From Verrucomicrobiota bacterium (GTDB taxonomy: Bacteria > Verrucomicrobiota > Verrucomicrobiia > Limisphaerales > J093): a stretch of DNA of 62,002 nucleotides. Made by a program: the position numbers and the translations under genes. Position 1 is the stretch's first letter, and every line of letters begins with the position of its first letter. This document shows, piece by piece, positions 41,701 to 50,503 of the stretch. The DNA is taken from NCBI GenBank assembly GCA_029556615.1, contig JAKQDD010000021.1, positions 1-62,002 of the forward strand, written 5' to 3'. The notes beneath the pieces are model-generated. The model was given only the letters and a program-made list of their open reading frames with translations, was not told the origin of the DNA and searched no databases.

Positions 41701-44312
41701 AGGAAGAGATGCACCTGGCGCCCGCGCTTGCCCGGCTGTCCCAAGGCGAGCTGCATTTCGTCGATCCACACGTTGCGGGCGAGCTGGGCGTCGCCGCTCC
41801 GGTTGACCGGGGGACTGCCATAGGGGACGGGCGGGTTCTCGCTCGTCGCGAGCCAGTAAAACGTGTCGTGCGAGTGGCTTCGGAGCCTCAGCTGATTGAA
41901 CACGCTCGCCGCCCCCGCGGAGAACAGGGAACCCTGGGCAAACAGAGGATAGCGGAGTTTTGCGGAGCCGTATTCGAGTCGGAAGTGGGCTGCCATGCTG
42001 AGTTTGGGGGAGCCCAGGCTGCTGGTGCCGGTGGCTTCGATCCCGCAATCGATCTGAAAGCCCGCCTCGCGATGCCCGGGGTCGAAGAGCTCGATCGAAG
42101 CCGCCCGTTCGACGGCGGCAGGCCCGCCAGGCATGACGAGGGACAGCGCCGGCAAAGCAAGGAACGCCTGCTCGAGCAAGGGGCCGTAGGTCGCGTGCCG
42201 CGTGATCGAGGCGAGGAGCCAGGACTGGCTGACCAGGCCGTCCACGGAGGGTCCCGCGACGCCCTTGATGAACAGGTAGCTTCGGGTGGCCACCGGCGCG
42301 TAGGCCGCCTCGGGGTGCACAGCCAGGGCTCGGACGATCCGCGTGCCGCGGGTGGTCGCCACGGAATTCGGCTTGATGGTAATGGGTTTGGCGTAGATGG
42401 CGCCGCGGGTTGGGGTGGGGAGGGTGCCGTCGAGCGTGTAGCGGACGATCGAGTCGGGCAACGTGGCAGTCAGCTCGAGGTCGAACGCATTCGTGGTGTA
42501 ACCGTGGTCGCGACTGAAGTGCACCTGGTTCAGGCCTGCCTGGGCCACCGGTCCGTTTGCGGCCCAAGGCGTCGGACGGGGGAGGTGCCCGACGCGACCG
42601 TCAGGGCCGAATCCGTAGGCCACGCCCGGGTACTGGGCCGGGAACTCGAGCGCGCTCGCCAGGGTCTCGCCGTCGGGTCGAAGCAGGCCGATCCATTCCC
42701 CTTGGGCGTCGAGGGCGAAGTTGGCGTGCAGATTCGTCGACCCCTCCGGGGTTGAGGCTCGCCCGTCGGCGAGGATGACTTGATAACCGCCCGGCGGGAT
42801 CACCCCGGCGGGGAACCGCCACTTCCGGAGATTGTCGCGATCGTCCGTCAGGTACCACCCGGCCAGGTCAATGTATTGGGCGAGGTCGTTGACGAGTTCG
42901 ACCCACTCCTGCGGCTCGGAGTATTCGTCTGGCAAGCCGGCGACTTCGCTGGCGAGGAGCTCGTTGATGAGCAACCGCGGTTCGGCCAGCGGCAGAACCA
43001 GTGCCCGCTCGATCGTCCGTCCGGAAAGGTCCGCCGCCCGCAGCCGGAACTGGGCCTCGATCAGGTCAGGCGGCAGCCTCTGGGCCAGGCGCAGTTCGGC
43101 TTCGTGTACAAGGAAGAGGGCGTTGTCACGGTTGCCCGCGCCCGACACCAGTTCGAGGCGATGTCGATCGAAGGCGTCCGCGTCCTCGACCGTGACCCGG
43201 CCCACGCACGCGCCGGCCTGGGCGAGCGTGCTGAGGGATGTGGCGTCGAGCGACAGGGCGGTCGGAGAATGGGGGGCGGCCAGCGTCAGCGTCAGAGTCT
43301 TCTCGAGTGCGCGGTGCGCGGCGGCGTCGTCGGTAGCGCGCACCCGTATCGTGAACACCGTTCCGACGGGCGTGGTCCTGAAATCGAAAGTGCCGGGCAG
43401 CAGGTCGGCGCCCGCGAGCGCGAATTTGCCGTTATCCTGATCCCCGGCCCCGGCCACGAAAGCGAAGACGTGGGTGGCGTCGTACCGGCGGTCGACGGCG
43501 CGCAGGCGCCCGACAGCCAACGTCTGGGTGGGGAAGAACCGGTCGGGCTCGAGCACGATATCGTCGGGGGTTGGCGGGGCGGTGATGCGCTCGAGGGTGA
43601 GGGCCTGCCAGATGGGGTTCCGGTCGCCGCCGTCGGCATGTCCGAACAGGTCGCCCATCTCGACCACCACGGTGGCGGTCGGAGCCGTGAACTGGCAGGT
43701 GTAGAGCGTCGCCCGATTGCGGGCGTAGGCTTGGCCCGGCGCGGCACCGAGCGAGGTGATCTCATCCACCGCCTCGAGGTGGTTGACGCGGACGTCCCAA
43801 CGCCGGTCCTCGGCGGTATTGGCGGAGAAGAGGATCTGCAGCTTGTATTCGTCGCCGGCCGTGACGCTGAGCGTGGCCCGGAGCCGCTCCTGGTTGCCGG
43901 CGTTGGCCCAGCGGATGTCGGACAGGATTTCCTCGAGCTGGTTGGCGTCGGCGCTCGCGCCGAACTCAGGCTTGGTCTGCCAGGGGGTCACGTGCTGGGG
44001 ACCGACGAGACTGGCTCCGGGGATGGTCTGAGTATCGGGCAGAAACCGGACGCCACGCACGGTGCGCACGGGATCATCGGCGCTGAAGTTGATCGCGTAG
44101 ATGAACTCCCCGTCGAGATCGAGATCTGCCGGACCGGTGATTTGCCGGACCGACCCGAGGTGGACCGTGGTGGCCGCCGTCGCGCTCAGCGCGAGCAGCG
44201 CGATCGCCAACGCCTTCGGTGCCGCCCACCAGCCCGCGCCCCGCTTCGAGCCGAGGCTCACAGCGGAGCACTTCGTTTCCAGCGGTCGGTCCGGACGCAT
44301 CCCACCCATCAC
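38784..44312 (-). CDS. Giant secreted CotH-kinase-family protein with lamin-tail domains
   Basis: An 1842-residue protein. After a signal peptide (ALAIALLALSATAATT) comes a malectin-like domain (about 50-260, with DLDGEFIYAINFSADDP) related to the modules of the upstream gene. Then follow cadherin-like strands, a lamin-tail domain (about 447-570, LLINELLASEVAGLPDEYSE), a chitobiase-like domain (RYTLDGTLPTP), a CotH domain (about 800-1060, with VHLFLNGAYHGIYHLHERAD, FYAGNDWDWSERHNW and FFQQDSDICL), another chitobiase-like segment (VYFTTDGSDPRLPG), a jelly-roll-like part and two more lamin-tail domains (about 1394 and 1567). CotH proteins are atypical kinases of secreted proteins. It starts 18 bp after the TSP3 protein gene, its likely partner or substrate. 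Confidence 0.85.
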   Translation of the reverse strand: MMGGMRPDRPLETKCSAVSLGSKRGAGWWAAPKALAIALLALSATAATTVHLGSVRQITGPADLDLDGEFIYAINFSADDPVRTVRGVRFLPDTQTIPGASLVGPQHVTPWQTKPEFGASADANQLEEILSDIRWANAGNQERLRATLSVTAGDEYKLQILFSANTAEDRRWDVRVNHLEAVDEITSLGAAPGQAYARNRATLYTCQFTAPTATVVVEMGDLFGHADGGDRNPIWQALTLERITAPPTPDDIVLEPDRFFPTQTLAVGRLRAVDRRYDATHVFAFVAGAGDQDNGKFALAGADLLPGTFDFRTTPVGTVFTIRVRATDDAAAHRALEKTLTLTLAAPHSPTALSLDATSLSTLAQAGACVGRVTVEDADAFDRHRLELVSGAGNRDNALFLVHEAELRLAQRLPPDLIEAQFRLRAADLSGRTIERALVLPLAEPRLLINELLASEVAGLPDEYSEPQEWVELVNDLAQYIDLAGWYLTDDRDNLRKWRFPAGVIPPGGYQVILADGRASTPEGSTNLHANFALDAQGEWIGLLRPDGETLASALEFPAQYPGVAYGFGPDGRVGHLPRPTPWAANGPVAQAGLNQVHFSRDHGYTTNAFDLELTATLPDSIVRYTLDGTLPTPTRGAIYAKPITIKPNSVATTRGTRIVRALAVHPEAAYAPVATRSYLFIKGVAGPSVDGLVSQSWLLASITRHATYGPLLEQAFLALPALSLVMPGGPAAVERAASIELFDPGHREAGFQIDCGIEATGTSSLGSPKLSMAAHFRLEYGSAKLRYPLFAQGSLFSAGAASVFNQLRLRSHSHDTFYWLATSENPPVPYGSPPVNRSGDAQLARNVWIDEMQLALGQPGKRGRQVHLFLNGAYHGIYHLHERADADFMAAYFPGAREDYHHTTAASSGSEHDDGESWATIWNILKSSLSSYAEAKRWIDVTNLCDYMLLSFYAGNDWDWSERHNWSAAGPRLPDRGGWKFFQQDSDICLQDVAADCTDQNVPDGIFTSLMRFKDFQVLFRDRIQKHCYGDGALTPARAGALYDARMNELATAIVAETARWQPSSSVAALPWDRDQEWTNEWRYLRDTFFPQRTARVIAQFRQRGWWPLAPPTPSAPGGGVPAGLEVTLTSTQGTVYFTTDGSDPRLPGGGINPAARSTASGAVSFPLIPAGAVWRFLDDGTQPDPAWKEPGFDDSTWRSGPAEIGYGDGNEATTSGYVDADLAAAGVQKNITTYFRRAFDVSDAPGTTELHLRLLRDDGALVCLNGREIWRVNLPEGAITPETRAVMGIGGADETTWLEQTLMADPLLLRAAGNVLAVEVHQQSPESSDISFDFEMMGRSAGTATNSFIAIDQPTLVRARTYANADWSGMVESLYIPEGAPPASAANLLLAEIQYHPLDEPDAEFLEFLNPSLAAVDLSDVAIANAVRFSFPQPTVLGAGQRLVVAKDPTSFSDRYASTGSPYFRDGIRLLGPWQGSLSNGGEVIEVLGPDGSPLFACGYGTDGEWPRRADGRGSSLELVDWASAPTTPAERTAWLSNPAHWRPSAEFHGSPGAPGTGPDRRVVINELLAAPAPPATDAVELLNRSPTAILASGWFLSDSSADYRKYRLTDGLLLEPGSRLVLREADFNEPGNPACLVPFALNAQGDDLFLVRAAAAGALLGFVDCVEFGRSPIGVSLGRFPDGTGPLVRLEQPSFGTTNGPPALGYEAWAAVAFPPDTPLEQTLPDADPDLDGLSNFAEYAFVLLPDRPSPPALERAAAPGLTGLAFTYRTRTGAADLIYHVEVSVDLQSWEAGSSEVEEIGRTPLPDGATQVTARLRTAEPSAQQRRFLRIGAVQRSP

Positions 44313-44330
44313 GTTGCGCGCTGACGGCGA

Positions 44331-47300
44331 CTACCTCATGCCGCGGTAGAACTTCGGGCTGCCGGCGGTGGCGGGGTCGACGATGATGGTGTTGTCGGGC
44401 AGGCTGTTAAACGGGCCGGTGACCTTGTCGGCCACCTGGAGCGTGCCGTCGGTGGTGATGGTCACCCGACCATCGGGAGCCCGGGTCAGGCTCAGCGTTG
44501 GGATCACGACCAGGTTCAGAATCTCGAGTGTGAAGCCGTCGAGGATGGCGTTCGGATCCGTGAGATCCTCACGGGTAACCACCCCGGCATCCAGGGCGAT
44601 GTGCAGGCTGTCGCGGGGCGTGGTGAATTCAAAGGAGACCATCGCGCCGGACGTGATGATGTTCACCCCCCCCTGGGTCTCGGTCGGGACGAAGTTCTCG
44701 GCGATGAGGGTGCCGTCCGCGTACACATTGAAACCGCGGAGCGGGCAGCATTGCTCGTAGAAGAACAGCTGGCACTTATAGGTGCTGCCCGGGACCAAGC
44801 CCGTCAACCGGACGTAGACAATGGGCGCGTACCGGATGGACTGCGTGACCTTCTCGATCACGTTGTCGGCGGGGGTGTCGCCGTAGGACGGCTGGTCCCA
44901 AGCCGGGACGTCGTTCGCGGCGGTGACCGTCACGCCCGGCACCTTGTCATGGGTGAAATCGGCGTCGTACGCTTTGCCCGCCGGGCCGGCCGAACTGACA
45001 TTGACCGCATAAAGGAAGTCACCCTGCAGATCCACGCCCTCGGTCGGGTTGTACTGCGCGTCGAATCCTTCGCCCGGATCGCCGCCGGTGAACATCTCGA
45101 CTTTGATCTGGCTGAACTGCGCGGGCGGATCGTGCGGGTTGGTCCCCGCCGCCACCTCGATGTCATCCGCGAGGCCGTCGCTGTCGGTGTCGCGCTTGAG
45201 CGGATCGGTGTGGTGCGTGTTGACCTCGTCGTTGTCCCTGAGGCCATCGCCGTCGGTGTCGGCGTGGACCGGGTTCGTGCCGTACGTCTTGACCTCTTCC
45301 CGGTCTGAGAGACCGTCCTTGTCCATGTCCGCCGCTGCGGGATCGGTGTAGTAGCTGAACTCCTCCTGGTTCGTGAGGCCGTCGCCGTCGGGGTCGGCGA
45401 GGGCGGTTTGACCCAGGTTGCCGAACGCCTCGATTTCCCAGGCATCGGGGAGGCCGTCGCCGTCGGTGTCAGCCGGCGCGGCGATCACTTCGAGGGTGGC
45501 GGCCTGCAGAATGGCGTTGTGGTCGGTGAATTCGGGCGTCGTGACCCCGCGTCCGTCGAGCACCACAGTCACCCGGTCGCCGCGGGCGACCAAGGTGTGG
45601 GTTACGAGGGCTCCGGCGTCCTTCCTGAGGCCGCCCTGGTAGACCTGCGGGCTGAAGTCCTCGCAGATTTGCCGGCCGTCGACGAACACGTCGAAGGCGC
45701 GCGGGCAGCAAGCCTCGGCGAACAGGAGCTGCAGCTTGTAGACCCCGCCCGGTTCCAGGAGGCCGAGTTCGACGACGACGTTGGGCCGGCGGGCGTTGAG
45801 GGCGTCGCTCCAGCGGATGGTGTTCATGAAGGACTCGAGGATGTCGTCGTTGAGGGTGTCGCCGAAGGTCGGGTTCGGGTTCCAGTCGACCTGCCGGTTT
45901 TGGGCGAGGACGTTGACGCCTTCGACCAGCGGGCCGGGGGGCGTTTGGGTATAATCCATGTCGGGCGTGAAGTTGGCGTCGCGGATCTGGCCGGCATAGA
46001 CATCCGTGCCGAGGTGGATCGCGTAGAGGAAGGCGCCGTCCAGATCGAGGCCTTCGCCCTCGTCGCCTCCGGTGAAGAGACCGATCTGGGTGGTCGTGCT
46101 GACGCTCTCCTTGTCGAGCGGGTCGGTGAGCAGGTGGAGCTCATCGTGGTCGTTGACGCCGTCGCCATCGCTGTCGGCCTTGAGCGGATCCGTCTGGGTG
46201 GTGTTCACCTCGGCCTCATCGCTGAGGCGATCGCCGTCGGTGTCGGCGGCATTCGGGTTGGTGCCGTGGGTTTTCACCTCGGCGTCGTCGCCCAGGCCGT
46301 CGCCATCGGTGTCAGGATTGCGGGGGTTGGTGCCGGCGGCGACTTCCTCCTTGTCGTTGAGTCCGTCCAGGTCGGTGTCCGGCTTGGTCGGATCGCTCCC
46401 GGCGAGGAACTCCCCGAGATTGTCCAGTCCATCGCCGTCGGGATCGTCGGTGCCGGACTGCGAGGTCAGGTCGCCGAAGTTCTCGATCTCCCAAGGGTCG
46501 GAGAGGCCGTCGCTGTCGCTGTCTCTGGCCTCGGCGACCTCTTCGAGCGTGACGGCGCTGAGGATGGCGTTGTGGTCGGTGTAGGCTGGGGTGGTGGTGT
46601 CCGCGCCACTGACGGTGAGCACCAGGGTGTCGCTGGAGGTAATGAAGCTGTAGGCGATGACCGCGCCGCTCCGCTGGTTGTTGATGCCGCCGTGGATCAC
46701 GTAGGGGGCGAACTCGTCAAGAATCCGGTTGCCGTTGACGAACACATCGAATCCGCGGGTGCAGCATTGTTCTAGGAAGAGCATCTGCACCTTGTAAGCG
46801 CCGCCGGGCTTGAGGCCCGTGAGCGTGACATGGCCGGGGCTCGCGCTCCCCACGTGGCGGATACTCCGCATGGCGACCTCGAGAGTGTCGTCGTTGAGAG
46901 TGTCGCCGTAATTCGGGTTGTTCCAAGTGGGGATGGCATGAGCCATCGAGAGGGTGACGCCCGGGACGTTCTCGCCGGTGAAATCCGCGTCGCGCACGAG
47001 GCCGGCGGGCAGTTCCGTGCCCACCGAGAAGGCGTAGGGGAAGGTGCCATCGAGGTCGAGGCCTTCCCCGGCGTCGCCGCCGGTGAACCAGCGCACCAGG
47101 AGTTTGATGGGCTTGCTTCCCGGGTCTTTTGGATTCGTGCCGCTCAGGAGCTCAACCGGGTCCTCGAAGCTGTCGCCGTCGGTGTCGGGCTTTGCGGGAT
47201 CGGTCTGATGCACATTCACTTCGTCCGGATCGGCGAGGCCATCGCCGTCGGTGTCGCGGTGGCAGGGGTCGCTGTGGTGGGTGTTGACCTCGGCGCCGTC

Positions 47301-48131
47301 AGTCAAGGTGTCGGCGTCGGTGTCGGCCTCGAGGGGCGAACTGCCGGCGGCCAGCTCGCCAGCGTTGCCGAGGTCGTCGCCATCCGGATCCCCGGCGGCG
47401 TCTTGCTCGAGCGTGGTGAAGAAGCGCCGCTCCCAATCGTCGGGCAGACCGTCGCCATCGCTGTCGACCGTCGCCGTCAGACGTTCGAGGGTGAAGCCGT
47501 TAAGGATCGGATTGGGGTCTGGAAAGCCGGCGGTGGTGCCGTCGAGGATGATCTCGACTTCGTTGCCTGCCGCCGTGAACTCGTGGGTGATGACCGCGCC
47601 CTGGGCACTGGGCGGCTCCCACTGCTCGGCGCCCGGGCAGAAGGCGTAGACCTCGACCAGGCCGTCCACGAGGACGTCGTAGCCGCGAGCGGCCGAGTTG
47701 TCGGCGAACAGCAATTGCAGCCTGTAGTCGACGCCGGGCTCGACTGCGAGGCGGACACTGACCTGGGTTGTGGGCGCCCCGGTCCAGCGGATCGAGCGCA
47801 TCACGAGTTCGAGGCGGTTGTCGTTTACGGTGTCCCCATAGGCAGCGGTGTGCCAGGCGGCGATAGCGTTGACCGCGCTGACGCTGACCCCGGGCGTGGC
47901 GTCACCGCTGAACACCGCGTCGCCCACTCGGCCGGCGGGGCCGCTGGGGCCCACGTTCACGGCGTAAGTGAAATAGCCTTGGAGATCGAGGCCTTCTCCG
48001 GGATCCCCGCCCGTGAAGGCGCCGACCGTCGCGGCGCGGACGGCGGAAGCACCCAGCAAGAGCAGCAACGAGATGGCCAATCGCGGTCGCACAAGGCAAC
48101 GAGCCTTCCGGGGGGCATTCTTCGCGTTCAT
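44331..48131 (-). CDS. Secreted modular protein: four malectin-like plus TSP3 repeat modules
   Basis: A 1266-residue protein with a signal peptide (LAISLLLLLGASAVRAATV). Four modules of about 330 residues start near 38, 348, 685 and 1013. Each opens with F-T-G-G-D-x-G-E-G-x-D, then a malectin-like sandwich with a conserved SIR(W/Y/H) and, in modules 2-4, a double-Cys motif (EQCCTRGFDVFVNG type). Modules 1-3 are followed by calcium-binding thrombospondin-3 repeats (D-T-D-G-D-G-L-x-D-x-x-E-V). The C-terminal about 50 residues (DGRVTITTDGTLQVADKV...KFYRGMR) form the verrucomicrobial end domain. It is the first gene of a pair with the CotH-family gene and is likely a cell-surface adhesin or scaffold. 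Confidence 0.85.
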   Translation of the reverse strand: MNAKNAPRKARCLVRPRLAISLLLLLGASAVRAATVGAFTGGDPGEGLDLQGYFTYAVNVGPSGPAGRVGDAVFSGDATPGVSVSAVNAIAAWHTAAYGDTVNDNRLELVMRSIRWTGAPTTQVSVRLAVEPGVDYRLQLLFADNSAARGYDVLVDGLVEVYAFCPGAEQWEPPSAQGAVITHEFTAAGNEVEIILDGTTAGFPDPNPILNGFTLERLTATVDSDGDGLPDDWERRFFTTLEQDAAGDPDGDDLGNAGELAAGSSPLEADTDADTLTDGAEVNTHHSDPCHRDTDGDGLADPDEVNVHQTDPAKPDTDGDSFEDPVELLSGTNPKDPGSKPIKLLVRWFTGGDAGEGLDLDGTFPYAFSVGTELPAGLVRDADFTGENVPGVTLSMAHAIPTWNNPNYGDTLNDDTLEVAMRSIRHVGSASPGHVTLTGLKPGGAYKVQMLFLEQCCTRGFDVFVNGNRILDEFAPYVIHGGINNQRSGAVIAYSFITSSDTLVLTVSGADTTTPAYTDHNAILSAVTLEEVAEARDSDSDGLSDPWEIENFGDLTSQSGTDDPDGDGLDNLGEFLAGSDPTKPDTDLDGLNDKEEVAAGTNPRNPDTDGDGLGDDAEVKTHGTNPNAADTDGDRLSDEAEVNTTQTDPLKADSDGDGVNDHDELHLLTDPLDKESVSTTTQIGLFTGGDEGEGLDLDGAFLYAIHLGTDVYAGQIRDANFTPDMDYTQTPPGPLVEGVNVLAQNRQVDWNPNPTFGDTLNDDILESFMNTIRWSDALNARRPNVVVELGLLEPGGVYKLQLLFAEACCPRAFDVFVDGRQICEDFSPQVYQGGLRKDAGALVTHTLVARGDRVTVVLDGRGVTTPEFTDHNAILQAATLEVIAAPADTDGDGLPDAWEIEAFGNLGQTALADPDGDGLTNQEEFSYYTDPAAADMDKDGLSDREEVKTYGTNPVHADTDGDGLRDNDEVNTHHTDPLKRDTDSDGLADDIEVAAGTNPHDPPAQFSQIKVEMFTGGDPGEGFDAQYNPTEGVDLQGDFLYAVNVSSAGPAGKAYDADFTHDKVPGVTVTAANDVPAWDQPSYGDTPADNVIEKVTQSIRYAPIVYVRLTGLVPGSTYKCQLFFYEQCCPLRGFNVYADGTLIAENFVPTETQGGVNIITSGAMVSFEFTTPRDSLHIALDAGVVTREDLTDPNAILDGFTLEILNLVVIPTLSLTRAPDGRVTITTDGTLQVADKVTGPFNSLPDNTIIVDPATAGSPKFYRGMR

Positions 48132-48213
48132 GACATGGGGACGAAGAAGTTCGTCGGGTTTGAGTGGGGCTTGTACGTCCGGAGCCTAGGCCCCGTCCCG
48201 GGTATCGGTCAAG

Positions 48214-48240
48214 CCCGGATCCTCGCCTAACGCGTGCGGC
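48214..48240 (+). repeat. CGGATCCTCGCC repeat, copy 3
   Basis: CCCGGATCCTCGCCTAACGC then GTGCGGC, about 85 bp upstream of the TSP3 gene start. Same core as the copies at 1604, 19637 and 54482. Confidence 0.65.
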
Positions 48241-48331
48241 GCGAACGTGGGCCATCGGCTCGTGGTGGGCATTCGCCTTAAACGGCGCGTGCGGTGTCGG
48301 CTCCGGGGTGGCCCGCCCCGGGGGCGGGCTT

Positions 48332-48426
48332 CCCAATCCGCGAAAACCCCGGACTGGGCGGCTCAAGGCGCCTGGTGCAGCCCAGGAGGTTGAGCCTCAA
48401 GGGACGCTCACGCGCGGATTTGGGAA
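48332..48426 (+). repeat. About 95-bp hairpin repeat, copy 2
   Basis: Begins CCCAATCCGCGAAAACCCCG and ends CGCGCGGATTTGGGA, so the ends themselves are inverted (AATCCGCG/CGCGGATT), with GGCGGCTCAA/TTGAGCCT-type inner arms. It ends 2 bp before the recombinase frame. Fills the gap between the TSP3 gene start and the recombinase remnant. Confidence 0.88.
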
Positions 48427-48427
48427 G

Positions 48428-49279
48428 TCAGATCAGGACTGGGGCGTGAAACACCCGCGCAGCGAGCCTGGGGCGGTGGCAGGGGCCAATGGGGTGTTCC
48501 TCAAATGGGCGCAGCGAATGTCCAATCATTCGCAGCCGGTCCGTTCGACCCGATCGCTTGCAGCGCCCTCGAGTCCGTCGAACCTGTTTCTTGACGCCGC
48601 TGGCCTCGAGGGCGAGGCGGAAGGCGCGCTGGAGGGTGGTGCGGCACATCGGTGCGGTGGCGGTGGGAGCGCCTTGGCCGTTGTGGCCTTTGGCGGGGAA
48701 GAGCAGGCGGGGATGGCGATGGGCTTTCCAGCCTTCGCGCAGCAGGAACAGGGTGCGTTGGGGCAAGGGGACGTAGCGGTCGCGGTTGCCCTTGCCGGCG
48801 CGGATGTGCAGGAACATGCGCCCGGCATCGATGTCGCCGACTTCCGGGTTGAGCGCTTCGCCCAGGCGCAGGCCGCAGGAGTAAATGGTGGCGAGGGCGA
48901 CGCGGTGATCGAGGGCGGGCACCACGGCGAGGATCTTGCGCACCTCGGCCACCGCGAGGATGATGGGGAGCTTGAACTGGGGGGTGGCGCGGACCAGTTC
49001 GACCTCGGCGGGCCAGGGGCGGCGGAGGGATTTCTCCCAGAACATCTTGACGGCGCAGATGGCCTGGGTGGAGCTGGAACGGGTGAAGCGACGCTCGGTC
49101 TTGAGGTGGAGGAAGTACTGGCGCAACTCCTCGGGCGAGACCTCCTCGGGGGCTTTGTGGAAGTGCTCGGCGAGTTGGCGGACGCAGGCCAGGTAGGACC
49201 TCTGGCTACGAGGCAGCAGGGGCAGGAGGCGCAGGTCGTCGGCGAAGCGGATTAGACTGGCATAAACGGTCGAGTTTTT
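48428..49279 (-). pseudogene. Truncated tyrosine recombinase (integrase)
   Basis: The frame reads QLAEHFHKAPEEVSPEELRQ, FWEKSLRRPWPAEVELVR, ATIYSCGLRLGEALNPEVGD (with the first catalytic Arg) and KGNRDRYVPLPQRTLFLLRE, as in IS91-associated and related tyrosine recombinases. After LEASGVKKQ the expected HTLRHSWATH box and active-site Tyr are missing and unrelated residues follow. There is no ATG/GTG start ahead of the N-terminal similarity after the stop at 49280-49282; the first candidate (TTG at 49126) lies inside the domain. Both ends are therefore damaged. It neighbours two toxin-antitoxin pairs and a dispersed repeat. Confidence 0.8.
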
Positions 49280-49611
49280 TTATGCATACGAGCGTCAGTT
49301 GATGTTTTGGTTTGGCGGCCGGGCGTCCGAACCATGCCGCGGGAATGGGGGCGGACTCAATGCCGAACGATGACCCAACGGCGACGGGCCAGAGGAACAC
49401 GCCGCTCCGGGGCGGCGTCCGTCGCCGCCGTGGAGCGGCTTCGTTCAACCAGACGGTGCAGCGAACGGGAGCCAGCCGTTCAGCTCGCAGTATAAATCGA
49501 GAGTCATCGGCGGCTGGCTCCGGTGGCTGACCTATGCGTTGGCCTGCGCGAGCGCCGAGGTCGACTCGCAGCGGTCTTGACCAGCTTGGCCCTCCCTCGT
49601 AGCGTCTGACT
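49280..49611. other. Gene-free stretch upstream of hicB
   Basis: About 330 bp without a convincing coding frame. It contains one TCGAGCGAACCGG-type repeat (49444-49490) and a nearby partial inverted echo of it (CGGCTGGCTCCGGTGGCTG, about 49509-49528). No promoter stands out. Confidence 0.6.
49444..49490 (+). repeat. AACCAGACGGT-GCGAAC-GG-GCC repeat, copy 1
   Basis: TTCAACCAGACGGTGCAGCG then AACGGGAGCCAGCCGTTCAG. Similar units follow hicA (50040-50090) and lie inside the end of brnA (50721-50770), all in the same orientation. Confidence 0.55.
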
Positions 49612-49818
49612 ATGAGACAGGTTTTGATCCATCCGGGTGAGGACGGCTACTGGGTGGCCGAGTGCCCGAGCCTGCCGGGTTGTGTATCCCAAGGAACGAC
49701 TCGGGAGGAGGCGATCCGCAACGTGAAAGAGGCGATCGAGGGATACATCCTTTGCCTCCAGGAGGATGGGATTCCGGTACCGGAGGACAAGCTGGATGCG
49801 CTGCTGCTCGCAGTATGA
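49612..49818 (+). CDS. hicB: HicB-family antitoxin
   Basis: A 68-residue protein with the partial RNase-H-like HicB fold: GEDGYWVAECPSLPGCVSQG, TTREEAIRNVKEAIEGYILC and PVPEDKLDALLL. It lacks a C-terminal DNA-binding extension, so regulation may need the complex. ATG at 49612. It overlaps hicA by 4 bp (ATGA), the antitoxin-first order common for this short type. Confidence 0.93.
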   Translation: MRQVLIHPGEDGYWVAECPSLPGCVSQGTTREEAIRNVKEAIEGYILCLQEDGIPVPEDKLDALLLAV

Positions 49819-50036
49819 GCAAGCTGCCGAGGGTGTCTGGAGAGCAGGTCGTTGCCGCCCTTCGCCGGATCGGCTTTCGGGTTCGCCGTCAGCATGGGAG
49901 CCACATCATCATGCGCCGAGACGAGCCGTTTGCGCAGACTGTAGTTCCCGCCCATCGAGAGCTCGATCGCGGCACCTTGCGGGCGATTCTAAGGCAGATC
50001 GATCTGAGCGTGGAGGACTTCATTCGCTTGCTTTGA
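49815..50036 (+). CDS. hicA: HicA-family mRNA interferase toxin
   Basis: A 73-residue double-stranded-RNA-binding-fold toxin. KLPRVSGEQVVAALRRIGF is followed by RRQHGSHIIMRR, with the catalytic His in GSH, and VVPAHRELDRGTLRAILRQI. It cleaves mRNA when freed from HicB. ATG at 49815 overlaps the hicB stop. All key residues are present, so the pair looks functional. Confidence 0.93.
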   Translation: MSKLPRVSGEQVVAALRRIGFRVRRQHGSHIIMRRDEPFAQTVVPAHRELDRGTLRAILRQIDLSVEDFIRLL

Positions 50037-50039
50037 GGC

Positions 50040-50090
50040 AGGCCAACAAGACGGTCGAGCGAACCGGTGCCCCGCCTCGCAGTTCCGATG
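50040..50090 (+). repeat. AACCAGACGGT-GCGAAC-GG-GCC repeat, copy 2
   Basis: GCCAACAAGACGGTCGAGCG then AACCGGTGCCCCGCCTCGCA, directly after the hicA stop. Related to 49444-49490 and 50721-50770. Confidence 0.55.
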
Positions 50091-50230
50091 CTCAGTGAAA
50101 ATATGATCCATGATTTGAATAGAGTGAGCTTGCCGCCGGGCACCGGTCGCTCACCTTTTCGTTCGGCAAGAAGCTCAGCAAGGAATTGCTTGCGCACTCG
50201 GCTTGGCGACGGTATAAAAAACATACCGAG

Positions 50231-50503
50231 ATGGAGTTCGAGTATGATCCGGGGAAGAGCAAGGCCAACGAGGTCAAGCACAGGATCGACTTCGAGCAGG
50301 CCGAGGCACTCTGGTCGGACGATGACCGAATGGTCATTCCCGCCCGGAGCGGGAGCGAGCCCCGCTGGGCCATGCTGGCCCAGCACGGGGCCAAGGTGTG
50401 GGCTGCGTTTTACACCGCTCGTGAAGGCCGTGTGCGCCTCATTTCGGTGAGGCGGGCGCGCCCCAACGAGCAGGCGATGTATGAAAGCGGAAGAGCTGGA
50501 TAG
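50231..50503 (+). CDS. brnT: BrnT-family ribonuclease toxin
   Basis: A 90-residue RelE-like toxin. MEFEYDPGKSKANEVKHRID, FEQAEALWSD, VWAAFYTAREGRVRLISVRR and ARPNEQAMYE match BrnT, including the ISxRRA region that holds catalytic Arg residues. ATG at 50231; the frame upstream to 50186 is not conserved. brnA overlaps its end by 23 bp, so the two are coupled. The 140 bp between hicA and brnT holds only a repeat. Confidence 0.92.
   Translation: MEFEYDPGKSKANEVKHRIDFEQAEALWSDDDRMVIPARSGSEPRWAMLAQHGAKVWAAFYTAREGRVRLISVRRARPNEQAMYESGRAG

Noticed and set aside
44900..47400. Periodic GTCGCCGTCGGTGTC-like DNA, considered as CRISPR or satellite
   Set aside because: Periodicity comes from coding for calcium-binding D-T-D-G-D-G repeats; spacing is irregular and inside an open frame.
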